A stretch of DNA of 20,900 nucleotides, from the IMG/VR virus record IMGVR_UViG_3300042556_002100, positions 1 to 20,900 of that record, one strand, 5' to 3'. The notes beneath the pieces are model-generated. The model was given only the letters and a program-made list of their open reading frames with translations. It ran no database searches and was not told the origin of the DNA. Of this stretch, positions 7,067-13,118 are shown piece after piece. This DNA comes from a virus. Every line of letters begins with the position of its first letter. The first letter of the stretch is position 1. The position numbers were made by a program, and so were the translations under genes.

Positions 7067-7759
7067 TCAGGTGTAAATTTCAAAGTCTGCGTTCCATCCA
7101 CGCGGGCCGCTGGCCAGCCATTCACGGGTGACACGCCAAAAGGACGTTCCGGTATCGGGACTGTAAACTTTGTTCGATCGGACGCCAATGAGCAGCCAAT
7201 TTGACCCCGAAGGGATGCGTGGTGCGTCCGTCGGAGGACGGTCGACGGTGCAAAGCTCATTTAGGTCGGGCTTGGTTGTTTCGTCGAACGTCTCGGAATA
7301 AGTGATGCCGCTTGGGGTGTAGTAATGCGTGACGCCCTTGAGCATGAGAGAATAAAGGTTCTCTGCTGCTGTTTTGTTTATGCCGGTCCCAGTAAATACT
7401 GGCGTGCCACCGTCGCTCAATGCTTTGCGGATGGCGGCAAGGTCTGCGTCGTTTACCGTGCCAAAACCTTCTTGTCCGTTGAATTTCGGGTGCGTCTCAA
7501 TCGGTTCCTGCGCGGCGGTGCCATTGATTTGTATTTGTGAATCGCCGGGTGTGCTGCCGTTGGATTCAAAAATGAAGTTGTAGTCGCGGCCGCCGTCGGC
7601 GCGAATCGTATATTCGTAGGACACCAGCCTTGTTCCGCTGGGCGCGGTCGGGGCAGAGGCGGCTTCGTCGACTCCAGTCGTGCTGACGGGGATTTGCACG
7701 ATCTTCCGGCCTTCCGGGGTGATCGTGGTGCGTGATCCTGCGGTGAGTATTGAGGCCAT
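7067..7759 (-). CDS. Putative distal tail protein (230 aa), downstream of tape measure
   Basis: The start is ATG at 7759 (MASILTAGSRTTITPEGRKIVQIPVS), 3 nt after the tape-measure stop. The protein begins with a beta-rich part (LVSYEYTIRADGGRDYNFIF). A central helical part follows (VNDADLAAIRKALSDGG, AAENLYSLMLKGVTHYYTPSG). The C-terminal beta segment carries conserved-looking aromatics (GSNWLLIGVRS, TSFWRVTREWLASGPRGWN). Genes right after the tape measure usually encode the distal tail or tail-tip ring. The length fits, but no distal-tail (Dit) signature is recognisable, so the role is inferred from order alone. Confidence 0.65.
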   Translation of the reverse strand: MASILTAGSRTTITPEGRKIVQIPVSTTGVDEAASAPTAPSGTRLVSYEYTIRADGGRDYNFIFESNGSTPGDSQIQINGTAAQEPIETHPKFNGQEGFGTVNDADLAAIRKALSDGGTPVFTGTGINKTAAENLYSLMLKGVTHYYTPSGITYSETFDETTKPDLNELCTVDRPPTDAPRIPSGSNWLLIGVRSNKVYSPDTGTSFWRVTREWLASGPRGWNADFEIYT

Positions 7760-7762
7760 AGC

Positions 7763-9364
7763 TTAAGCGGGCATGAGCGCCATTTGCTGCGGCGCGAGTT
7801 TGTTTTCGATGCGTGACAAAATGTTGTTGGTCTTTTGCTGCTCGCGCACGGCTTGCGCAGCAGGATTCGCCGCGTCGGAGAAACGGGCAAAGGCCGCGCC
7901 GCCACCGACTTTTTGCAAGCTCTGGGCGATGATGCCCGTGTTGCTCTTGCCGGCCGATGCCTCGAGGTCTTCCATGAGCGGTGTCTGTGTCTTGGTCGCC
8001 TCAAAGCGCGCGCGGGCCGCTTCGCGGTTGGCTTCCATCTGCGTGGTGATTTCGCCGATCAAACCATCGCGGGCGGCTTGCAGTTCGGTGGTGTCGATAG
8101 CCTCGCCTGCCGACTCCATAGCAATCGCAGCGGCATTGACGGCGTTGTCTAAAGACTGTGATAGACGATCTTTGATCCTTGCTATCGACTTATTTTCACC
8201 AAGCATTTCCTCCAAGATGTCTGCATTTCTTTCGTAGGTGGACGCACCTTGCCTCAAAGTGCTTGCTCGATTTGCGCGTCCTATACCAACCCCCGGAACC
8301 ACGCTTAACGCATCGTTTATATTCGCTAAAATACGATCTAAAGCTGCACCTAAACGATAAGATGCAATCTTAAAAGCTGTGTCTATACCTTTCCAAAAAT
8401 CAGGCGTAGCCATTTCTGCCATGACCGTTGAAAAATCGCCTGCAATATCAACAAAGCGTTGACCCAAAAACGCAACAGCGCCTTTCATTCCTGTCACAAG
8501 CAAATTAACAAACTGAGCGCCGGATAGCTTGAGTTGCGCTGTGAGCATGTTGCCCAAGTTTCCCGATGTGATGATGGTAAGACCAAAGGCGATGGCGTTG
8601 CCCAGGTCTTGACCGAGACCGGAAAGGTCGATGCCATCGGCCGCCTCGAGGAGCGGCATGAGCGCGGGGACCAGCGTGTCGGCCACGCCGACGAAAAAGC
8701 CCTGCATCTTGGTGGCCACACTGCCGAGGATGTCGGAGGCTTGGTCGAACAAGTTAGCGTTGCGGGTCAGGATGTCGGCCTGATCGCCCACGCTGCGGGC
8801 AGCTTCTGCCATTGCGCCCGAGTTGGCAAAGAGGGTGAGCATCTCGCCACCCGAGCGCCCGAAGAGCTGCATGGCGGCGGCGGCTCGCGCGGCGGGATCG
8901 GGCAAGGCGTTGATGGCGTCTCCGATGGCCGAAAACTGCGAGGAGGCATCCATGCCGCGCAGGCTGTTTAAGTTAAGCCCAAGGGTGTCGAAAACGCGCG
9001 CGGTCTCGCCGCCCTTTTCTCCCGCCTCAACCAAGGCTCGCTGCATTTTGTTGATCGCTGGCCCGACTTGCTCGGCAGACAGTCCGTTTCGGGCAAAGGC
9101 TTCTTGCAGGATGCGAAGCTCGCCAGCGGCCACGCCTGTGCGCGTGGAGAGGTCGGAGAGCGCCCCGCCGAGGTCCAGAGCGCCCTTGACCCCTACGGCG
9201 AGCCCTGCGGCGGCTGCGGCTGCTGCGGCAAAGCCTGCGGCAATGCCCGCCATGACGGCAGGGCCAGCAGATGCCTTGAACTTGGAAAGACTACCTTGAG
9301 CCGTCTTTATTCCTCTGGTAAATCCAGAAGCGTCTAAGACCAGTTTTGAGGTTACGGATGCCAT
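7763..9364 (-). CDS. Tail tape measure protein (533 aa)
   Basis: This protein sets tail length and is packed in the tail lumen. The N-terminus MASVTSKLVLDASGFTRGIKTAQGSLSKFKAS is a typical tape-measure opening, followed by a very Ala/Gly-rich hydrophobic stretch at about 35-65 that is probably membrane-active. The segment from 75 to 215 (STRTGVAAGELRILQEAFARNGLS, FSAIGDAINALPDPAARAAAAMQLFG, GEMLTLFANSG) matches the conserved helical part of phage minor tail / TP901-type tape measures. The rest is helical, with a charged coiled-coil zone near 385-470. It follows the chaperone genes, as expected. It is short for a tape measure, implying a short tail. DNA for residues about 280-400 is visibly richer in A and T than the rest. 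Confidence 0.88.
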   Translation of the reverse strand: MASVTSKLVLDASGFTRGIKTAQGSLSKFKASAGPAVMAGIAAGFAAAAAAAAGLAVGVKGALDLGGALSDLSTRTGVAAGELRILQEAFARNGLSAEQVGPAINKMQRALVEAGEKGGETARVFDTLGLNLNSLRGMDASSQFSAIGDAINALPDPAARAAAAMQLFGRSGGEMLTLFANSGAMAEAARSVGDQADILTRNANLFDQASDILGSVATKMQGFFVGVADTLVPALMPLLEAADGIDLSGLGQDLGNAIAFGLTIITSGNLGNMLTAQLKLSGAQFVNLLVTGMKGAVAFLGQRFVDIAGDFSTVMAEMATPDFWKGIDTAFKIASYRLGAALDRILANINDALSVVPGVGIGRANRASTLRQGASTYERNADILEEMLGENKSIARIKDRLSQSLDNAVNAAAIAMESAGEAIDTTELQAARDGLIGEITTQMEANREAARARFEATKTQTPLMEDLEASAGKSNTGIIAQSLQKVGGGAAFARFSDAANPAAQAVREQQKTNNILSRIENKLAPQQMALMPA

Positions 9365-9366
9365 GA

Positions 9367-10044
9367 CTAAGTTGCTTCAAATCCTGCGCCCTTTGCGGCC
9401 TTGTGTATAAGAAAATTGACGCGACTCATCATTGTTCTGGCGCGATACCGAAGCGCGTCGTCTACGCGCCTTTCGACCAAAAACCTTGCGCCGGGATAAA
9501 CCACGTTGTTGGAAAGCTCGATTGTCAGTTTTTCTCCGTTAAGCAATACGCGCCCCTTTCCTGCCGCGCTGTGTTTAGAAATCCAGACAGGAAGGTTGAT
9601 TCCGAGTGAAGCTGCGGCGGCTTTCCAGCCCGCCGCCATATAGCCGACGCGCGCTTGCATTTTCTTTTTATATTCGGCCAAGGTGGCAATTCTGATTCGT
9701 CTATCGGTCTTACCCTTGTTTAGGTTAAACCTTACTCGTCCTCGCTTGTCTCGAAACCTTTTGTGAAATGTTTCCGGTTTAGCAGTTCCTCTTTTGCTTT
9801 GACGAAAAATTTTTGCCAAATCGTTTGCGACGGTTTTTTTGCCACCAGACAGATTGTATGTCGGATTGATCTCGCCCTTTTTGTTTTCTTTCTCTTTGTT
9901 CGGAGGGGTAAGCTGGACAATGGCTTTGACCAATCGCTTTCCCTCGTCTTTTAAGTTGTTAGCAACGGACTTGCGACTCGTCGCAAAAAACGCTTTCAGC
10001 GCTTGCTGAAATTCGGCGTCATCTACGTCAAAAGTCGCTTTCAT
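9367..10044 (-). CDS. HK97 gp10-like / minor tail protein (225 aa), low-GC gene
   Basis: The N-terminus reads MKATFDVDDAEFQQALKAFFATSRKSVANNLKDEGKRLVKAIVQLTPPN. This is the pattern of gp10-like and gpZ-like proteins: a first strand, a long helix, then an (A/V)xxxTP motif. Unlike the usual 110-190 residues it is 225 long, with a Lys/Arg-rich middle (KEKENKKGEINP, RRIRIATLAEYKKKMQARVG) and a beta/helix C-terminus. Base use differs sharply from neighbours: lines 9,721-9,840 are about 39% GC by hand count. Its placement between the chaperones and the tape measure is unusual, as these normally adjoin. Its ATG overlaps the stop of the frameshifted chaperone and is 17 nt after a TTTGACA copy. The gp10-like call is moderate. 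Confidence 0.6.
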   Translation of the reverse strand: MKATFDVDDAEFQQALKAFFATSRKSVANNLKDEGKRLVKAIVQLTPPNKEKENKKGEINPTYNLSGGKKTVANDLAKIFRQSKRGTAKPETFHKRFRDKRGRVRFNLNKGKTDRRIRIATLAEYKKKMQARVGYMAAGWKAAAASLGINLPVWISKHSAAGKGRVLLNGEKLTIELSNNVVYPGARFLVERRVDDALRYRARTMMSRVNFLIHKAAKGAGFEAT

Positions 10045-10684
10045 TCTGTCTCAAAGCGCTCTGTCAAAGCTGCGAGGCGATCGAAGGCCGCAGAGTTTTC
10101 AGCAGACGGCGGACCGGGTGGTACGGTCCAGACATCGTTGGCGCGCAAAGCGCAGTGTTGGTATTGCAGGAGGCGCGCCAGCGGGAGTTCCCAGAGAATG
10201 TAATGCTCGGGCCAGCCGGTTTCTCGCGCCAGCGTGAAGGCAAAGGTTGCGATCCACGCTGGCTCAATTAGTTTCCCGGCGGCGATTCCTGGCGTTGCCC
10301 GCTGCTGGGCTTCTCGACGATCTCGACTTGCGCGGCGGCCGCCATATCGCTGACGCGTTGAATCTCGGCCATGACTTCCGGCAGGATATTGAGCGGGATG
10401 GAAAGCTGGTAGCGCAGCAACTCGTCTTCGATCTTCTGCGGGTCGCGGATGACTTGCAGGATGCGGTCGATGGGCTCGCAGTGCGCCCAAAGAAAACCGG
10501 ACACCTGACGCATTTGCTCGATCTGGTCGATGGGCTGCGCGGGCGCCTCGCCGGTAAATTGCGTGAGGCCCAGCTTTTTGCACAGCGGCAAGCTGCCGAC
10601 GGTGAAGGGGCGCAGCTTGAAGTCGCCGATTTCTTTGAGGCGGGGCTCGATAAAAGCATCTTCGGTTAGAGTAGTTTTAGCCAT
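10041..10684 (-). CDS. Tail assembly chaperone, -1 frameshift fusion (gpGT-like, about 214 aa)
   Basis: This is the long product formed when ribosomes slip back one base at 10,271-10,277. It shares residues 1-138 with the short form, then continues LIEPAWIATFAFTLARETGWPEHYILWELPLARLLQ to ERFETE. The extension has no start of its own; the ORF that runs further upstream in this frame is an Arg/His-rich shadow. By analogy with lambda gpG/gpGT, the short and long forms in a set ratio bind the tape measure and recruit tube subunits, and are absent from the virion. The signals (GGGAAAC, immediate TAA, 7-nt spacer, 9-bp stem) are all visible. Lambda uses the closely similar GGGAAAG. Confidence 0.85.
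10062..10068 (-). promoter_or_regulatory. TTTGACA start-site motif before the gp10-like gene
   Basis: This copy ends 17 nt before the ATG at 10,044. It lies inside the frameshift extension, read as GCT TTG ACA (A-L-T). A variant, TTTGAGACA, follows closer to the start. Confidence 0.55.
10228..10263 (-). promoter_or_regulatory. Frameshift-stimulating stem-loop
   Basis: In the mRNA, GCCAGCGUG and CACGCUGGC form a perfect 9-bp stem with an 18-nt loop. The stem begins 7 nt after the slippery heptamer, the spacing expected for a -1 frameshift stimulator. A pseudoknot with downstream sequence was not evaluated. Confidence 0.75.
10268..10684 (-). CDS. Tail assembly chaperone, short form (gpG-like, 138 aa)
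   Basis: The start is ATG at 10,684 (MAKTTLTEDAFIEPRLKEIGDFKLRPFTVGSLPLCKKLG). A good Shine-Dalgarno, GAGGAA, sits 8 nt before it, inside the end of the 147-residue gene. The protein has a beta start and then an acidic, helical body (IDQIEQMRQVSGFLWAHCEPIDRILQVIRDPQKIEDELLRYQ), typical of the G-type chaperone. The C-terminal tail KPSSGQRQESPPGN runs directly into the slippery site. Gene order (tube-like proteins, chaperone, tape measure two genes on) supports the role. The long in-frame ORF starting near 10,852 is an overlap with the previous gene and is not the start. Confidence 0.85.
   Translation of the reverse strand: MAKTTLTEDAFIEPRLKEIGDFKLRPFTVGSLPLCKKLGLTQFTGEAPAQPIDQIEQMRQVSGFLWAHCEPIDRILQVIRDPQKIEDELLRYQLSIPLNILPEVMAEIQRVSDMAAAAQVEIVEKPSSGQRQESPPGN
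10271..10277 (-). promoter_or_regulatory. -1 slippery heptamer GGGAAAC
   Basis: In the zero frame the codons are CCG GGA AAC TAA, which fit the X-XXY-YYZ rule as G GGA AAC. Slipping back one base re-pairs both tRNAs on GGG AAA and continues with CTA ATT GAG. The zero-frame stop is the very next codon. Confidence 0.85.
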
Positions 10685-11109
10685 TTTGCTTTTTCCTCGG
10701 GTGTGGCATTGGAGCGCATTTTTAAAACGCGCTGCCCTTTGCGCATCATGATCATCGGCTTGTTTTTGCGAAAATGCTCCCGCCACAAGCTGACGTTCTC
10801 GTGGTGGTGACGCAGGTTGGCGATGGGCGAATCGGCATGCTCGTCGCACCATTTCAAGTCGTTAAAACGCTGCAGGAAGTCTTTGAGTGCGACATTCTCG
10901 CCGGCAATGTTGGCCGTGCTCAGATCATTGAAAACCCAAAGGGTCTCGCGGTATGCGCCTCCTGCGGTTTCTTCGACGTAATCTTCAAAGTTTTTCGCCT
11001 CGTCCTTGGGAATGAGCTTGTAGCCAAAGGTCAAGGCGGCAATGGCTGCGGCCGCTTCAAGGCTTGCGAGCGGGTTGTCGGCCCGCGATTTCACCACTCG
11101 AATTTGCAT
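10666..11109 (-). CDS. Hypothetical tail-module protein (147 aa) upstream of the chaperones
   Basis: The start is ATG at 11,109 (MQIRVVKSRADNPLASLEAAAAIAALTFGYKLIP), 6 nt after the upstream TAA. An N-terminal beta strand and Ala-rich helix are followed by an acidic segment (KDEAKNFEDYVEETAGGAYRETLWVF). The rest is charged and helical (ALKDFLQRFNDLKWCDEHADSPIANLRHHHENVSLWREHF), ending in a basic tail (MIMMRKGQRVLKMRSNATPEEKAKWLKLL). Cys/His residues near 88-103 (CDEH, HHH) could bind metal, but the spacing matches no motif I know. It ends inside the chaperone start. I recognise no family; a tail assembly factor is suggested by position only. Confidence 0.7.
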   Translation of the reverse strand: MQIRVVKSRADNPLASLEAAAAIAALTFGYKLIPKDEAKNFEDYVEETAGGAYRETLWVFNDLSTANIAGENVALKDFLQRFNDLKWCDEHADSPIANLRHHHENVSLWREHFRKNKPMIMMRKGQRVLKMRSNATPEEKAKWLKLL

Positions 11110-11115
11110 GAAAAC

Positions 11116-11436
11116 TTAGGAAGCGCCGGGGAAGTTGCGCATGGTAAATGACCAGTCGGGGTAGTCCTCGTTGCGCTCGGTTTGCGAAATGTTTGTGATG
11201 ATGGAGACGCCACCGGAAACACCGGAAATGCTGGCCGTGCCGCCCAGCGTGAGCGCGGGCAGGTCGCCGCGACCGCTGACGGACACCTCAAAGGTCGGGT
11301 CGAAGGCTTTGCCCTGCCCATAGGTGCCGTCTTTTTCGGCAATATCCAGCTCTTCAAGAGACTTGCTGATCTCGACGCTTTGCGTGAGGTTGTCCGAATA
11401 GGCGGTGACGCCGATGTCTGCAACGGTGGAGGGCAT
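11116..11436 (-). CDS. Tail-tube-like small protein, second tandem copy (106 aa)
   Basis: The ORF begins MPSTVADIGVTAYSDNLTQSVEISKSLEELDI and ends SQTERNEDYPDWSFTMRNFPGAS. It is beta-rich with Gly/Ser turns (FEVSVSGRGDLPALTLGGTASISGVSGGVSIITN). It lines up along most of its length with the 103-residue protein before it: E-x-SK near residue 23, a GRG turn near the middle, an A-x-S/A-I-S segment, and a (Y/F)-P-(D/S)-(W/Y) motif near the end. The pair looks paralogous. Position between the tail-terminator-like gene and the chaperones is that of major tail-tube genes, but about 105 residues is short for a tube subunit. Tube, tube-accessory or decoration protein are all possible. Confidence 0.65.
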   Translation of the reverse strand: MPSTVADIGVTAYSDNLTQSVEISKSLEELDIAEKDGTYGQGKAFDPTFEVSVSGRGDLPALTLGGTASISGVSGGVSIITNISQTERNEDYPDWSFTMRNFPGAS

Positions 11437-11439
11437 GGC

Positions 11440-11751
11440 TTAGAGGTCGTCTTTCTGAGTTGAGGTGATTTCGTAGCTGGGAAAATCGTCGGCGGTTTGC
11501 GTATTGCGTACCGACAAGATTTTGGCCGTGCCTTCGGAGATGGCTCCCGCTGTCACGTCAGAGAGGCTGGCGGCTCCGCGTCCGCGACGGGTAAAAGTCG
11601 TGGTGCCGTAGCCAAGTGGCGTCGCGTGTTTGGTCACGCCGGTTTTGTCGCGCAGGGTGACGATCTGAACGCTTTGCTCTTTGCTGAACTCCTCAGTCGT
11701 GGAGTTCGACGGCTCGGCAATGTCGGTTAAAGTGATACCGATGGAGGGCAT
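11440..11751 (-). CDS. Tail-tube-like small protein, first tandem copy (103 aa)
   Basis: The ORF begins MPSIGITLTDIAEPSNSTTEEFSKEQSVQIVTLRDKTG and ends FPSYEITSTQKDDL. It is beta-rich with the same layout as the following 106-residue protein. The central TTTFTRRGRGAASLSDVTAGAIS aligns with that copy's VSVSGRGDLPALTLGGTASIS. Both genes open with the same nine bases (ATGCCCTCC). Possible roles are the tube subunit, or two proteins that alternate in the tube. A TTTGACA copy ends 14 nt before its ATG, and that copy contains the stop of the upstream gene. Its own stop is 3 nt before the next start. Confidence 0.65.
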   Translation of the reverse strand: MPSIGITLTDIAEPSNSTTEEFSKEQSVQIVTLRDKTGVTKHATPLGYGTTTFTRRGRGAASLSDVTAGAISEGTAKILSVRNTQTADDFPSYEITSTQKDDL

Positions 11752-11765
11752 ACGCTTAAGGAGCG

Positions 11766-11772
11766 TGTCAAA
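11766..11772 (-). promoter_or_regulatory. TTTGACA start-site motif before the first tube-like gene
   Basis: This copy ends 14 nt before the ATG at 11,751. The TGA inside it is the stop of the tail-terminator-like gene (ATT TGA CAC). Confidence 0.6.
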
Positions 11773-12193
11773 TCGTGCCGATGCCCACGGCGACCTCGGC
11801 CGCGTTTATCCACGACCGGTCGCTAGTGGAAGTGCTGATGGAGCGCACGTAGCGCCCGTTAAAAGTGATGCCCAGCGCCCCGGTGCTGATGGTCGAGGTG
11901 AAGCTCGAGGCCATAGACGATTGGTTGTTGAGCGCACCGGCAACCAAGGACCAACGGGAAAGGTGGTCGGCTTGGGTGACGGATAGCGCGGGACTGCGCA
12001 GGCTGACGTTGACGGTGGAAAGATAAAGGTTGCCGCTCGTGTGCTCGGTGTTTTCGGCTTCAACGACGATGGCAGATTTTTCCAAGTCGATGTCGTCGGC
12101 GGTGATGGACTCATGCACCGGGATGACGTTGGCGATGCCGGTGACGCTGCGCAAATAGACGGCCATGCACTTTTCGACGTTCAGCGGGTTCAT
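11768..12193 (-). CDS. Tail terminator-like protein (141 aa)
   Basis: The start chosen is ATG at 12,193 (MNPLNVEKCMAVYLRSVTGI). It overlaps the upstream stop as ATGA and has GGAGGT 9 nt before it; the ORF could start 24 nt earlier but without such a signal. The body follows the tail-terminator / tail-completion pattern: an N-terminal helix, HESITADDIDLEKSAIVVEAEN, strands NLYLSTVNVSLRSPA, then a helix (TQADHLSRWSLVAGALNNQ) and closing strands. Such proteins cap the finished tail and bind the head connector. Position between the stopper-like gene and the tube-like genes agrees. The assignment rests on pattern and gene order. Confidence 0.6.
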   Translation of the reverse strand: MNPLNVEKCMAVYLRSVTGIANVIPVHESITADDIDLEKSAIVVEAENTEHTSGNLYLSTVNVSLRSPALSVTQADHLSRWSLVAGALNNQSSMASSFTSTISTGALGITFNGRYVRSISTSTSDRSWINAAEVAVGIGTI

Positions 12194-12537
12194 GGCGTGC
12201 CGACCTCCAAAATCCACTCTTGGGCAAGGGGGGTGAAGTTTTGACGCACGGAGAATATGCGGTAGTTGCGACCTTCAATGCTGATAGCGCCTTTGGTCTG
12301 CGGGGGGGATGGTTTCCAGTTGGTGAAAGGCGCATCGGCGGCATCGGCCTTGGCAATGCGGACGACAAATTCCACCGGCTGGCTAAACCCGCCCGACTCG
12401 AGGTTAAGCTCCGGCTCGCCGGTGCTGACAACCGCGCGAAACGAGCGGCCGTCAATGACCACGGTTGAACCGAAAATGTCGGCCAGTTTTGCGGCTAAGT
12501 GGTCGCGGCAAAATGCGGCAACGGCAGCTGAGGTCAT
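12190..12537 (-). CDS. Head-tail connector/stopper-like protein (115 aa, gpFII-like)
   Basis: The protein begins MTSAAVAAFCRDHLAAKLADIFGSTVVIDGRSFRAVVSTGEPE. An N-terminal helix is followed by strands, a loop (KADAADAPFTNWKPSPPQTKGAISIEGRNYRIF) and a last strand pair (FTPLAQEWILEVGTP). The layout is that of gpFII-type head-tail attachment proteins, which sit below the portal and seal the packaged head: helix, FDxx-like strand, long loop, then '(G)xxYRI' and a closing strand. The length, about 115, fits. In lambda this gene follows the capsid gene; here two glycosyltransferase genes intervene. Its ATG overlaps the upstream stop (ATATGA) and follows a TTTGACA copy by 13 nt. Confidence 0.6.
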   Translation of the reverse strand: MTSAAVAAFCRDHLAAKLADIFGSTVVIDGRSFRAVVSTGEPELNLESGGFSQPVEFVVRIAKADAADAPFTNWKPSPPQTKGAISIEGRNYRIFSVRQNFTPLAQEWILEVGTP

Positions 12538-13118
12538 ATCGGCCGGCCAGTGTCAAAGGTCGGGTCACCTTTTTTGCTCACGTAATCGTAAAAATAGACC
12601 GGTTCGTCCCCGCTCCATTCCTCTGTTTTAAGGTGCGGTAAAATCCCCAGGGCAAAGCGGAAATCCTCTCCCCACATGAGATCGGGAAAACGGCTTTGCA
12701 GGGCGATGGTGCGGCGCAGCGGGCAAAGGTGGTGCGGCGTGCGGTCTTGGCCGTGCCAGACAAAGTTTTCTCTAAATCGCAGGCTGTGGCGAAAGATAGG
12801 CGATGGGTGCCAGTCTTGGCCGTCCATGGTGACGTGCATGGTGATCCCTACGCAATCGGGGCGTGACGCGAGGCAAGGCACGATGCGGTCCAAGTAGTCG
12901 GCTGACACCATGTCGTCATCATCGACAAACGCGATATAGTCCGCCTCGGCCGACTCGATCATGCGCTGGCGTTTTGCCCCGATGGTCCCCTCGCCTGCGT
13001 CGATCAAATAGCTGGCGGACGGATGCTGGGCCAGTTGCGGTTGCAGTGCTTTGAGCAAACGATCCAACATGGCCGCGCGGGACGGCATGGTCGGAATGAG
13101 GATTTGCAGCGTTACCAT
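12534..13118 (-). CDS. GT2-type glycosyltransferase (194 aa)
   Basis: This is a compact GT-A enzyme. The N-terminal strand VTLQILIPTMPSRAAMLDRLLKAL is followed by GAKRQRMIESAEADYIAFVDDDDMVSADYLDRI. The aspartate run at 66-69 matches the metal/nucleotide-sugar DxD site of family 2. Later, LMWGEDFRFALGI near residue 148 supplies the (E/D)D acceptor-side acidic pair typical of GT2. It lacks a membrane segment, so it is cytoplasmic. Its start overlaps the stop of the larger glycosyltransferase (ATGGTAA) and its end overlaps the stopper-like gene. Being locked between head and connector genes, it should be expressed late, together with virion proteins. Sugar and acceptor cannot be read from sequence. 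Confidence 0.82.
   Translation of the reverse strand: MVTLQILIPTMPSRAAMLDRLLKALQPQLAQHPSASYLIDAGEGTIGAKRQRMIESAEADYIAFVDDDDMVSADYLDRIVPCLASRPDCVGITMHVTMDGQDWHPSPIFRHSLRFRENFVWHGQDRTPHHLCPLRRTIALQSRFPDLMWGEDFRFALGILPHLKTEEWSGDEPVYFYDYVSKKGDPTFDTGRPI
12551..12557 (-). promoter_or_regulatory. TTTGACA start-site motif before the stopper-like gene
   Basis: This copy ends 13 nt before the ATG at 12,537. It lies inside the glycosyltransferase gene, read as TTT GAC ACT (F-D-T). Confidence 0.6.

Noticed and set aside
10278-10583. Upstream part of the -1-frame ORF as an independent chaperone gene start
   Set aside because: Residues before the slip site are an Arg/His-rich shadow of the zero-frame chaperone. 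The frameshift signals explain expression of the extension.
12041-12244. Plus-strand and other short ORFs inside the connector genes
   Set aside because: They overlap genes that have coupled starts and stops, and show no independent start signal or domain.
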